From contig NZ_STFZ01000005.1 in NCBI RefSeq assembly GCF_005222845.1, forward strand, positions 186,001-250,000: DNA of 64,000 bases, in the 5' to 3' direction. Numbering within the stretch: position 1 is the stretch's first letter; every line of letters begins with the position of its first letter. Shown in pieces: positions 46,946 to 55,752 of the stretch. A program made the translations under genes and the position numbers. Source of the stretch: Rhizobium sp. FY34 (GTDB lineage: Bacteria; Pseudomonadota; Alphaproteobacteria; Rhizobiales; Rhizobiaceae). The notes beneath the pieces were generated by a model. The model was not told the DNA's origin, ran no database searches, and saw only the letters and a program-made list of their open reading frames with translations.

Positions 46946-48235
46946 TCAGTCTTTCGGTTCGGCAGAGATAGACGCCACAGGCAGGGGCAGGCTGAGCTCG
47001 ATCTGCTCCAGCAAAGCAGGCAGTTTCCAGATATGCGAAATGGAAAGCAGCGGTCGCTCGCGGCGAAGCCGGTGCTTGTGGCTGCGGCGCGTGGACCAGG
47101 CGAGGAATATGCTGATAAGGCCGAAACGGTTGGCGCCCAGAATGTCGCGCTGGAGATTGTTGCCGACCATGACCGTGCGTGCGAGGTCTTGGCCCGTCAG
47201 CTGAAGCGCCTCACAGGCCGTGGCAAACATCTTCGCCGAAGGCTTCAGCTCCCCGACATCGCCGGAAATCACATGCGCCTCAAAGCAGTCCCAGAGCCCG
47301 CGGGGCTTCAGGATGTTTTCAAAGGTCGCGCGCGGGCCATCTGCCACCAGTGCCAGCCGATAGCCGCTCTTGACCAGCTGGTGCAGCATGTCGCTGGCAC
47401 CGGGGATCATCTCGGCCTTCACCACCACCTCGGTGCCGGGGATCTTTTCCTCGGTCGCCTCGTCGGCCAGCGTATCACCGCAATCGAGAAACACGGCGGC
47501 CAGATGCGGAACGGTGGAGGGCAGATCCTTTACCAGCCGTGCGACACGCTGCGGTATCCAGGCTTCCAGCTGCACCCAGGGCACCAGCGTGATCCCCTGC
47601 CCTTCATCACCGGTGCGGGTAAACTCAAAACACGGACCAAAGGCCGCACGCTTCATCTTGAGCCGCGCCAGGCGAATGTCGAGCTGGGATGCCGAGATCA
47701 GGCCACGGTCGGAAAAACGGTTGGAGAGATGAATGCCCTGCTCGCCGGCAAAGGCTCCACACATGGCCTCGATCAGCGTGCCGGATTTCACATGCATTTC
47801 GCCATTATCGGCCCAATGCGCATGCTTGCCGGGCTCAACGAAGAGGACCGGTCTGCCCTCCTCCACCGGCACGGAACCATCCGGGCGGCGCATGACAAGC
47901 CGCTTGCCATGGCGGGAGGCTTCCACCTTCACCACCTGCTCGTCAGCATCCAGATGCACCCAGACATGCTCCAGATCATAGAGATGCTGGATATCCCAGT
48001 CATACCAGATTGCATATTCCACCACCGTGCCGGCCATGGGGCGGATGGTGAACTTCGACGATACCGACGGCGATTCCTGGCCGTAGACGGCAAAGCCAGC
48101 CGCAAGCGGCAGAAAGGGCTCGCAGCCATCAAGCCGCAGAAGTGGCAGATGGCGGGCGGCAAGCTGCGTATCGGCATCGCCCTTGACGGCCATCAGCTCA
48201 CGCAGGTCACCGGATCGGATCGTCATGCTGTTCAT
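46946..48235 (-). CDS. Two-domain protein: beta domain fused to HAD-like hydrolase
   Basis: A 429-aa fusion. The N-terminal part (about residues 1-235) has YAIWYDWDIQHLYDLEHVWVHLD and EASRHGKR, a family of unknown role seen in part as a carbohydrate- or lipid-associated domain. The C-terminal part (about 245-400) is a HAD phosphatase with motif I DCGDT (D251, D254), LVADGPRAT for motif II, a Lys in ELKPSAKMF and VMVGNNLQRDILGA for motif IV. Likely acts on a phosphorylated intermediate of the glycan pathway. Start overlaps the ATPase gene by 4 bp. An upstream Arg-rich extension to 48334 is rejected. Confidence 0.78.
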   Translation of the reverse strand: MNSMTIRSGDLRELMAVKGDADTQLAARHLPLLRLDGCEPFLPLAAGFAVYGQESPSVSSKFTIRPMAGTVVEYAIWYDWDIQHLYDLEHVWVHLDADEQVVKVEASRHGKRLVMRRPDGSVPVEEGRPVLFVEPGKHAHWADNGEMHVKSGTLIEAMCGAFAGEQGIHLSNRFSDRGLISASQLDIRLARLKMKRAAFGPCFEFTRTGDEGQGITLVPWVQLEAWIPQRVARLVKDLPSTVPHLAAVFLDCGDTLADEATEEKIPGTEVVVKAEMIPGASDMLHQLVKSGYRLALVADGPRATFENILKPRGLWDCFEAHVISGDVGELKPSAKMFATACEALQLTGQDLARTVMVGNNLQRDILGANRFGLISIFLAWSTRRSHKHRLRRERPLLSISHIWKLPALLEQIELSLPLPVASISAEPKD

Positions 48236-49278
48236 TGGGCTGTAACCCCCACGAGATCGAGGCTTTCCGCATGGTGACAGCGCACCTGCCTTCCGCCTTC
48301 GACGACGCGCAAGGCGGGCGTTTCGGCCCGGCATTTGTCATCGGCATAGGCGCAGCGCGGGTGGAAAGGGCAACCGGTCGGGATATTCATCGCATCGGCG
48401 ATTTCGCCCTTCAGGGCCACGCGCTTGCGGGTGCGGTTGCCACGCGGATCAGGCTGCGGAACGGCGGCCAGCAGCGCTTCCGTATAGGGGTGCTTGGGCT
48501 TGGCAAACAGCTCATCGGTCGGCCCGACTTCCATCAACCGGCCAAGATACATCACGCCGACGCGGTCCGAAATATGCTCGACCATGCCCAGATCATGGGT
48601 GATGAACAGATAGGTCAACCCGAGCTTTTCCTGCAGGTCCTGCATCAGGTTGATGTTCTGCGCCGCGACCGACACATCCAGTGCCGAGACAGCCTCGTCG
48701 GCGGCGATGAAGCTCGGATTAAGCGCGAGCGCACGGGCAATGCCAATGCGCTGGCGCTGGCCACCGGAAAAGGCGTGCGGATAGCGCATCACATATTCCG
48801 GCCGCAGGCCCACAAGCCCCAGCAGTTCCGACACCCGGTCCTTGATCTCCGCCGGCGTGCCCATGCCATGGATCACCAGAGGTTCGCCCACCAGTTCCAG
48901 CAGCGTCATACGCGGATTGAGCGAGGAATAGGGATCCTGGAAGATCATCTGCATTTCGCGGCGGATTTCGCGCATGTCGCGATCGCCCAATGTGGTGATG
49001 TCCACAACATCGCCGCTCGTGCGGCGAAACAGGATTTCGCCCTCCGTCAGATCATAGGCGCGCAGGATGAGGCGGGCGATCGAGGATTTGCCCGAACCGC
49101 TTTCACCGACCAGACCAAAGGTCTCGCCCTTGCGGATATCGAAGCTGATATCGTCCACCGCCTTGATGGTCGCCACCTGCCGGTTGAACCAGCCTTCGGT
49201 CACCGGAAAATACTTCTTGGCACCGCGTACGGAAATCAGCGTCTCGGCATCCATGGATTTCTGCTGGAAAGTGCTCAT
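48232..49278 (-). CDS. Peptide/oligosaccharide ABC transporter ATPase, OppF/DppF type
   Basis: A 348-aa ATPase: Walker [10 protein letters not shown], signature FSGGQRQRIGIARA and Walker B FIAADEAVSALDVS. It carries the full C-terminal oligopeptide-ABC tail with the Cys cluster CPFHPRCAYADDKCRAE, unlike dppF of the first operon. It pairs with the next-upstream ATPase (4-bp overlap). In this context the cargo is more likely an oligosaccharide than a peptide. Confidence 0.9.
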   Translation of the reverse strand: MSTFQQKSMDAETLISVRGAKKYFPVTEGWFNRQVATIKAVDDISFDIRKGETFGLVGESGSGKSSIARLILRAYDLTEGEILFRRTSGDVVDITTLGDRDMREIRREMQMIFQDPYSSLNPRMTLLELVGEPLVIHGMGTPAEIKDRVSELLGLVGLRPEYVMRYPHAFSGGQRQRIGIARALALNPSFIAADEAVSALDVSVAAQNINLMQDLQEKLGLTYLFITHDLGMVEHISDRVGVMYLGRLMEVGPTDELFAKPKHPYTEALLAAVPQPDPRGNRTRKRVALKGEIADAMNIPTGCPFHPRCAYADDKCRAETPALRVVEGGRQVRCHHAESLDLVGVTAQ

Positions 49279-50339
49279 TGGGCGGCCTCCGAGATTGCGA
49301 CCTCTCCGGCGAAATGACAGCGCGCACGCTGCCCGCTCGCAAACACGACATCTTCCGGCGTCTTGACATCACAGACCCCGCGCACGCCATGCAGACAGCG
49401 TGGATGGAAGGAGCAGCCGGTCGGCACATTGTAGGGGTCCGGCACCATGCCGGAAATGGTGCGCAACCGCCGTCCATGGCTCTTGCCCAGACGCGGGATC
49501 GATTGCAGCAGCGCTTGCGTATAGGGATGCTTCGGCTCGTAGAAAATTTCATCCACCGTGCCGGTTTCCACCACGCGTCCGAGATACATCACGGCGACAC
49601 GGTCTGCGATATCCGCCACCACGCCGAAATTATGGGTGATGAAGACGATCGCCATATTGAGTTCCTGCTGCAGCGATTTCAGCAGTTCGAGGATCTGCGC
49701 CTCGGTGGTGACATCGAGCGCCGTAGTCGGTTCATCGGCAATCAGGAGAGCCGGATCACAGGCCAACGCCAGAGCGATCATGGCGCGCTGACGCATGCCG
49801 CCGGAAAGATGGTGCGGAAAGCGGTCCACGATATCGTTCGGGCGTGGCATCTGCACGCGCGTCAGAAGTGCGATCGCCTGGGCACGGGCTTCCGCCTTGG
49901 AAACCTTCCGGTGCAGCATGACCGTGCGGATAATCTGGGTGCCAATCGTATGCACCGGCGAGAGCGCCGTCATCGGCTCCTGGAAAACCATGCCAATCTC
50001 GCCGCCGCGCAATTGCCGCATGGTGCGTGATTGCCGGTCCTGCGCTGAAATCAGCACTTCTTCACCGCTTGCCCGGCGAAAGCGGATCGTGCCGCTGGCA
50101 TCGAGCGCAGTCTTCGGCTGCAGGCGCATGATGGAACGCGCAGTGACCGACTTGCCCGAGCCGCTTTCGCCGACAATCCCGAGCACCTCGCCGCGATTGA
50201 CGTGATAGGAAACGCCGTTCACGGCGCGTACCAATCCATCGCGCGTGGGGAAATGCACACCGACATTGTCGAGTTCGAGCAGGCGTTCCGGCGGCATGGG
50301 TGCCAAGGGGGCATGTGTGGATTTTGTCATGTTGATCAT
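49275..50339 (-). CDS. Peptide/oligosaccharide ABC transporter ATPase, OppD/DppD type
   Basis: A 354-aa ATPase with Walker [11 protein letters not shown]-loop [11 protein letters not shown], signature [14 protein letters not shown] and Walker [15 protein letters not shown]. The oligopeptide-type Cys tail [15 protein letters not shown] is at the C-terminus. ATG 50339 or 50330 are both possible; GGA is adjacent to the first and 9 nt from the second. The frame upstream to 50561 lies inside the permease gene and is shadow. Confidence 0.9.
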   Translation of the reverse strand: MINMTKSTHAPLAPMPPERLLELDNVGVHFPTRDGLVRAVNGVSYHVNRGEVLGIVGESGSGKSVTARSIMRLQPKTALDASGTIRFRRASGEEVLISAQDRQSRTMRQLRGGEIGMVFQEPMTALSPVHTIGTQIIRTVMLHRKVSKAEARAQAIALLTRVQMPRPNDIVDRFPHHLSGGMRQRAMIALALACDPALLIADEPTTALDVTTEAQILELLKSLQQELNMAIVFITHNFGVVADIADRVAVMYLGRVVETGTVDEIFYEPKHPYTQALLQSIPRLGKSHGRRLRTISGMVPDPYNVPTGCSFHPRCLHGVRGVCDVKTPEDVVFASGQRARCHFAGEVAISEAAQ

Positions 50340-50355
50340 TCCGTTCAACTGCCCC

Positions 50356-51519
50356 TCACTGGCCATAGGGATCGGCTGCATCGCGCAAGCCGTCGCCGAT
50401 GAAGTTGAAGGCCAGTACCACCAGCACCACGGCAACGCCGGGTGCCAGAAGCCAGGGAGCAAGAGAAATACTGCGCAGGTTCTGGGCATCCTGCAAAAGC
50501 ACGCCCCAGCTGACGACAGGCGGGCGAAGTCCCAGACCCAAGAAGCTGAGCGCCGTTTCACCGAGGATCATTTCCGGCACGGCAAGGGTCAGCGATGCGA
50601 TGATGTAGCTGGTCATGGCCGGCAGCATATGCTTCGTGACGATACGGTATTCGGAAGCACCGGAAAGCCTTGCGGCCAGCACATAGTCCTCCGTCTTCAG
50701 CGAGAAGAAGCGGCCGCGCACGACGCGGGCAAGATGCGTCCAGCCGATCAGCGACAGGATGACAGTGATCAGCACGTAGACGAAGAGCGGATCCCAGGCG
50801 ATGGGAAGTGCTGCTGCCAGCCCCATCCACAGCGGGATTGTGGGGATGGAGCGGATGAATTCCATCAGGCGCTGGATGCCTGAATCCAGCCAGCCGCCGT
50901 AATAACCGGAGACGGCACCGAGCGCGAGGCCAAGCACGAAGGAGAAGGCAACACCCACGAGACCGGCCGACAGCGTGACCCGTGCGCCATAGAGAAGGCG
51001 GCTAAAAAGATCACGACCAAGCGAATCCGTGCCGAGCAGGTTGATCTGCTGACGGCGATCATCCACCCCGAAGAAATGGGTCTTCGTCTCGACAAGGCCG
51101 AGCAGGTTATAGGTCTCGCCCTCTACGAAGAACCGCACCGGCAGAACCTTGGTACGATCCTCCTGATAGATGACGCGGGCCGTTTCCATGTCGCGGGTGC
51201 GCTTCATCGGATAGATGAACGGCCGCTGCAACTGGCCATCATGGATAACGCGCACCACGGAGGGCGGCGCAAAGGTGTTCAGCTTGTTGAACGTGCCGGG
51301 AAGATAGGGCGACATGAAATCGGCAAAGATCGCCAGCAAGGTAAGCGTGATCATGAAGCCCAGCGAGACCACAGCAAGCTTGTGCTTGCGGAAGCGCCAC
51401 CAAATCAGCGTCCAGGGCTTTGCGGTATAGACGTTCTCGTCGCGGGCCGCTTCCTTTGGCGCCAGTGGTGGGGTGGCGGGAAGTGCGCTCAGGCGATCAA
51501 AGGTTTGAATATCGGTCAT
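50356..51519 (-). CDS. Peptide/oligosaccharide ABC transporter permease, OppC type
   Basis: Permease of 387 aa, about 90 longer than DppC. The extra length is a periplasmic insert (about residues 80-170) between span 1 and LLGTDSLGRDLFSRLLYG, found in YejE/OppC-type permeases of sugar-linked systems. EAA loop: AARLSGASEYRIVTKHMLP. ATG 51519 has GGAG 6 nt upstream; GTG 51531 would overlap the previous stop. Confidence 0.9.
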   Translation of the reverse strand: MTDIQTFDRLSALPATPPLAPKEAARDENVYTAKPWTLIWWRFRKHKLAVVSLGFMITLTLLAIFADFMSPYLPGTFNKLNTFAPPSVVRVIHDGQLQRPFIYPMKRTRDMETARVIYQEDRTKVLPVRFFVEGETYNLLGLVETKTHFFGVDDRRQQINLLGTDSLGRDLFSRLLYGARVTLSAGLVGVAFSFVLGLALGAVSGYYGGWLDSGIQRLMEFIRSIPTIPLWMGLAAALPIAWDPLFVYVLITVILSLIGWTHLARVVRGRFFSLKTEDYVLAARLSGASEYRIVTKHMLPAMTSYIIASLTLAVPEMILGETALSFLGLGLRPPVVSWGVLLQDAQNLRSISLAPWLLAPGVAVVLVVLAFNFIGDGLRDAADPYGQ

Positions 51520-51527
51520 GGCGCTCC

Positions 51528-52514
51528 TCACGAGAACCGGATGCGCGGATCAGACAGCGCAAGAAGGATGTCGGACAACACCGTGCCAATGACGGTGAAG
51601 ACGCTGAGAATGAGAATGAAGCTGCCGGCCAGATACATGTCCTGCATCTTCAAGGCCTGCAGCAGAAGCGGGCCCGTGGTCGGCAGGTTCAGGACGACGG
51701 CGGTGATGACATCGCCGGAAAACAGCGCCGGCAGCGCCCAGCCAACGGTGGAAATGAACGGGTTCAGCGCCACGCGCACCGGATAGCGCCAGACGACCGT
51801 GCGTTCACCAAATCCCTGCGCATAGGCGGTTTCCACATAAGGCTTGCGCAACTCGTCCAGCATGTTGGCGCGCATCACACGAATGAGGCCGGCTGCACCG
51901 CCGGTTGCCAGAACCACCAGCGGGATCCAGATATGCGAGAGCATGTTGACGATCTTGTCGAAATCCCAGGGCTTGCCTTCGAACTGCGGCGAGACAAGCC
52001 CACCGACATCGAGATTCATCCAGATAAAGGCAACCCACATCAGGATCAGGGCCAGCAGAAAATCGGGAATGCCTTTGCCGAGAAAGCCGAACACGGTGAA
52101 AATATAGTCGAAGGCCGAATATTGCCGCGTAGCGGAATAGACGCCGACGGGGATGGCAATGATCCATGTGAAGACGAGACTAATCGTCGACAGCACCAGC
52201 GTCAGCGCCAGGCGCTCCCAGATCAGCTCGCTGACCGGCGCGTTCCACTCGAGCGAGCGACCAAAATCACCATAAAACAGGATATTGGAAATCCAGCGCC
52301 AATATTGCACCAGCAGCGGGTCGTTCAACCCGTAATCCTCGCGCAACAAGGCTTCCTGCATGTCCGTGATATATTCGCCGCCGTTGCGCAACTGGGCGAC
52401 ATAGGCGGTCACGAAGTCGCCGGGCGGCAACTGGATGATCACGAAGGAAATGAAGGATACGAAGGCCAGCGTGGGAATGGCCCACATCAAGCGTCGGACT
52501 ATATAGCCGAGCAT
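51528..52514 (-). CDS. Peptide/oligosaccharide ABC transporter permease, OppB type
   Basis: A 328-aa permease beginning MLGYIVRRLMWAIPTL. The periplasmic loop carries EDYGLNDPLLVQYWRWI, and the EAA loop near residue 225 has ETAYAQGFGERTVVWRYPVR. GGAG precedes the ATG closely. 148 bp separate it from the binding-protein gene upstream; that gap holds a long hairpin (52602-52647). Confidence 0.9.
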   Translation of the reverse strand: MLGYIVRRLMWAIPTLAFVSFISFVIIQLPPGDFVTAYVAQLRNGGEYITDMQEALLREDYGLNDPLLVQYWRWISNILFYGDFGRSLEWNAPVSELIWERLALTLVLSTISLVFTWIIAIPVGVYSATRQYSAFDYIFTVFGFLGKGIPDFLLALILMWVAFIWMNLDVGGLVSPQFEGKPWDFDKIVNMLSHIWIPLVVLATGGAAGLIRVMRANMLDELRKPYVETAYAQGFGERTVVWRYPVRVALNPFISTVGWALPALFSGDVITAVVLNLPTTGPLLLQALKMQDMYLAGSFILILSVFTVIGTVLSDILLALSDPRIRFS

Positions 52515-52601
52515 GGTTACTCCTTCCGCTTCACAGCGGCAAAGTTCTTAAAGTCGCAGAGGCGCTCACGCCGCTGTCGTCATAGTTGATCCGGAATGGA
52601 A

Positions 52602-52647
52602 GGGTTCGCCCGCGCATCCGCGTCTGGTTGCGAGCGCGGGAGAACCC
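52602..52647 (-). terminator. Intercistronic hairpin after the glycan-locus binding protein
   Basis: GGGTTC-G-CCCGCGC (52602-52615) pairs with GCGCGGG-A-GAACCC (52634-52647), 13 pairs with one mismatch. No T-run follows. It lies 16 bp after the binding-protein stop. Confidence 0.65.
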
Positions 52648-52662
52648 CAGCTGGTGTCTGGC

Positions 52663-54567
52663 CTACTTCTTCATCCACATCTGCTGTGTCTGGCCAAGGC
52701 CCTCGCCACGGGTGGTATCGTCTTCGATCAAGCCGTCACGGAAGTTCTTAAAATTGGTCTTGACGACGGAAATTGCCGGCACTTCGCCCACGACACCAAT
52801 CACCCAACCCTCAGTCACGAAGGTCTTGATCAGATCAGTGAGCGCCGCATCGGCTTCTTCACGGCTGGCGGCCTTTGCGGCCTTGTCCCAATCACTGAAG
52901 ACGCGACGAATGGCATGGTTTGCCGGCGGCTCGATGCCCGATGCGCCCTTTGTCGAATACCAGACATAATACTGATGCGCGTAGCTGTCATTGCCCATCA
53001 TGATGCGCGGATCAGCCGCGACCACCGAGAGACGGTCGAACGGATACCACTGCATCTGGAAGTCATTGTTGTCGCGGCTGGCATCCCACTGGGTGCGGTC
53101 AATCAGACGCGGAAGCAACTCGATACCGACTTCCTTATAGTTGTCGGCAATGATTTCAACGGTCTTTGGACCATTGGGATGCTGCATTTCCACGACGATC
53201 GAGAGTCGCTTGCCATCCGGGCGCAGGCGATAACCCGCGCTGTCACGCTTGGCAAGACCGACCTTGTCGAGCAGCTGGTTTGCCTTGTCCGGGTCAAATT
53301 CCGCCCAGTGCGTTTCCAGTTCCGGGTCGAAGTTCGGCGAACCGGTAACAGGCGATGCCTGACGGGCTTCGGCCAGACCGGAAAAGACCAGTTCATTCAC
53401 GGTCTGGCGATCGATCGCGACATTGAGCGCCTGACGGAAATCGGGGGTCTCGTAGAGCGCGCGCAGCACGTCATCCTTGACGTTGAGGTTCGGCACCAGC
53501 GACCAGGTCTGCGCCTGCGTCCAGCGGGTTACCTTATAGTCACCCTTGCTCTGGTTTTCCTTGTAGAATGTAAAGTCCTGCGGCTCGACATAGCGCATCT
53601 GCATGTCGATCTGCCCCTGCACAACCATCAGGTTGAAGGCTTCCTGATCGCTGAACAACCGGTGCGAGATCCGGTCGATATAGGGCAGCTGGTTGCCGGC
53701 CTGGTCCACGGCATAGTAATAGGGATTGCGCACCATGGTCACGACATCGGCCGGCGCCGGCTTTTCGATCTTCCAGGCGGTGATGACCGGCAGATCCGGG
53801 TTCTGCCACCAGGCGGTTGCCGCACCCTTGGAACCCCAGAGATCTTGCCACTTTGCTACGCCAAACTTGGCGGTCGCCGCCTGCAACTGTTCAGGCGTCG
53901 CATATTTGTTGTTGAACTGCTTCAGATAGTGCTTTGGGAAAATGAAGCTCGGGCGGTCAAGGCTCGGCTCGCCGGTGGAATCCTTGGCGAGGATTTCAAG
54001 GAAATAGACGTAAGGCTCATCAAAGCTCACCTTGAAGGTCTGGGCATCGATAACCGTCAGCTTCATCGGCTTGCCGCGCGGCGCCAAGGTCTGATCAATC
54101 GACTTCAGGAGATCTTTGTTCAAGAAGACATCATTGTACCAGAAGTCCACATCTTCGGTCGTGACCGGATGGCCGTCGGACCATTTCAGGCCCTTGAGCA
54201 ACGTGAAGGTAAACTCCCTGGAATCCTCGCTGACCGAGTAGGACGAGATATAGCCGGGAATGAGACCGAGTTTGCCATCGGCATTCTGCGACCATTTCAC
54301 CACACGCTCTTCCATCAGTTTCGTCGGTCCCCAGCGATCGCCTGGCCCCTTGAAAGCGCGCTGCCAGTTACCGCCATACTGACCAACTTCAACCGCCGTG
54401 ATGACAGTCGGCTTTTCCGGGAGCCGCTGATCGACAGGCGGCAGCTTGCCGGCCTTCACCTGCTCGGCGAGCATCGGAGATTCCTGAAAAGCAAGCGCGG
54501 ATCCTGCCAAACATGTCGCCAGCAGAATACCGACAGATGCGGTGAAAATATTTTTATGAATTACCAT
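52663..54567 (-). CDS. Family-5 solute-binding protein, likely oligosaccharide receptor
   Basis: A 634-aa periplasmic protein, longer than DppA (531 aa in the first operon). The signal peptide ends ALA (about residue 26), followed by FQESPMLAEQVKAGKLPPVDQRLP. That PPVDQRLPE segment is typical of long family-5 proteins tied to carbohydrate uptake. Core motifs include FTLLKGLKWSDGHPVTTEDVDFWYND. GGGAGG lies 5-6 nt before the ATG. The neighbouring enzymes suggest an acidic, mannose-containing oligosaccharide as cargo. Confidence 0.88.
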   Translation of the reverse strand: MVIHKNIFTASVGILLATCLAGSALAFQESPMLAEQVKAGKLPPVDQRLPEKPTVITAVEVGQYGGNWQRAFKGPGDRWGPTKLMEERVVKWSQNADGKLGLIPGYISSYSVSEDSREFTFTLLKGLKWSDGHPVTTEDVDFWYNDVFLNKDLLKSIDQTLAPRGKPMKLTVIDAQTFKVSFDEPYVYFLEILAKDSTGEPSLDRPSFIFPKHYLKQFNNKYATPEQLQAATAKFGVAKWQDLWGSKGAATAWWQNPDLPVITAWKIEKPAPADVVTMVRNPYYYAVDQAGNQLPYIDRISHRLFSDQEAFNLMVVQGQIDMQMRYVEPQDFTFYKENQSKGDYKVTRWTQAQTWSLVPNLNVKDDVLRALYETPDFRQALNVAIDRQTVNELVFSGLAEARQASPVTGSPNFDPELETHWAEFDPDKANQLLDKVGLAKRDSAGYRLRPDGKRLSIVVEMQHPNGPKTVEIIADNYKEVGIELLPRLIDRTQWDASRDNNDFQMQWYPFDRLSVVAADPRIMMGNDSYAHQYYVWYSTKGASGIEPPANHAIRRVFSDWDKAAKAASREEADAALTDLIKTFVTEGWVIGVVGEVPAISVVKTNFKNFRDGLIEDDTTRGEGLGQTQQMWMKK

Positions 54568-54683
54568 GCTATCCTCCCAGATTAGCGATGAACTGGCTTC
54601 TTACCTAAAATAATCCCTACAGAAGCGCTGAAACGGACGATCTGGTAAAGAAGCTCAAAAATCAAGCTCTAAAAAAATTTTCA

Positions 54684-55742
54684 CTACTGGCGCTGTGCAA
54701 AGACCGAACCGCCACTCTCTCGCTCCACCAACTGGCAGCCAAGCTCCACCCGGCAGGCGGGATTGCCGAAGCCGGACACCGAGAGGCGTCTCTCGAGAAC
54801 CTGCACGGTGTTGGAAGCGAGCGCCTCCAGAGGCACCCGCACAGTGGTCAGCGACGGCACGGTCAGATCGCCAGGCGCCACACCATCAAAGCCAACCACG
54901 GCGATATCCTTCGGAATATGAAAGCCTTGCGCCTGCAATTCGCTGAGCGCGCCGATGGCCAGATTGTCAGCCGCACAGAACACCGCCGTGAAGCCATCCA
55001 ACCCGCCACGCTCAGCGATGAAGGTCTTCAAGGCGTCGCGCGCATGGGCGGGCTCATAGCCCTTGGCATAGAGCACCTCCGCCATATCCTGCGGCAGGTC
55101 GCGCTCGGCATAGGCATCATGGAAACCGTCGACACGGCGCATGATGGTGCTACGCCCCCGCCAAGTCAGGTGCAGAATGCGCCGATGCCCCTGCGACAGC
55201 AGCCATTCCGTGGCAAGCCGTGCGCCGTAGCGATTGGCTGGCGCGACCGTGTCGATATTCATCGTCGGATCTTCGCCATTCAAAAGCACGACACCGAGAT
55301 CGGAAGCGGCAAGCGCGCGCAGCAAGGCCGGGTTATCGTCGAACACCAGGGCGATACCTTCCGCGCCGACGGCGCGTGCGCCTGAAATGATCTCTGCGGC
55401 ATTGAGTTCCGGCGCGCCGGTATGGGCGACGACACGGATGCCGCGCCGCTCGCATTCGCGTGAAAGCGCCGTCAGCAGGGTCCAGGACACCAAGTTGATA
55501 TCATTATGCGGCAGGTTACCGGGCGGCACGGCGAGATAAAGCGTCGTCAGTGATGCTATCACACCCTTTTGCTGGCGCTTGGCGAGATAGCCAAGCCTGC
55601 GGGCAACCTCAAGCACCCGCACCCGCACCTCCTGCGAGATCGGTGCGGTTCCATTCAACACATGGGAGACGGTGCTAAGCGCGACGCCGGCCTCGCGGGA
55701 GACATCCTTGATGCCGACTTTGCGGTCCAACCGTCTGTCCAA
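54684..55742 (-). CDS. LacI-family transcriptional regulator
   Basis: Likely repressor of the glycan locus, in which it is embedded. 352 aa from the chosen start. The HTH (VGIKDVSREAGVALSTVSHVLNG) occupies about residues 9-31, then a periplasmic-binding-type sensor, ending with GFGNPACRVELGCQLVERES. I set the start at TTG 55742, because AGGAG (55754-55750) stands 7 nt before it and the length fits LacI. Earlier in-frame starts (ATG 55799, 55877) would overlap the CehA gene by 47 bp or more and prepend 19-45 residues. Its effector is presumably an import product. Confidence 0.88.
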   Translation of the reverse strand: MDRRLDRKVGIKDVSREAGVALSTVSHVLNGTAPISQEVRVRVLEVARRLGYLAKRQQKGVIASLTTLYLAVPPGNLPHNDINLVSWTLLTALSRECERRGIRVVAHTGAPELNAAEIISGARAVGAEGIALVFDDNPALLRALAASDLGVVLLNGEDPTMNIDTVAPANRYGARLATEWLLSQGHRRILHLTWRGRSTIMRRVDGFHDAYAERDLPQDMAEVLYAKGYEPAHARDALKTFIAERGGLDGFTAVFCAADNLAIGALSELQAQGFHIPKDIAVVGFDGVAPGDLTVPSLTTVRVPLEALASNTVQVLERRLSVSGFGNPACRVELGCQLVERESGGSVFAQRQ

Positions 55743-55752
55743 GCCAAGACTC

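Noticed and set aside
52654..54585. 643-codon open frame antisense to the family-5 receptor
   Set aside because: Mirror of a clear signal-peptide receptor; no ribosome site and no domain.
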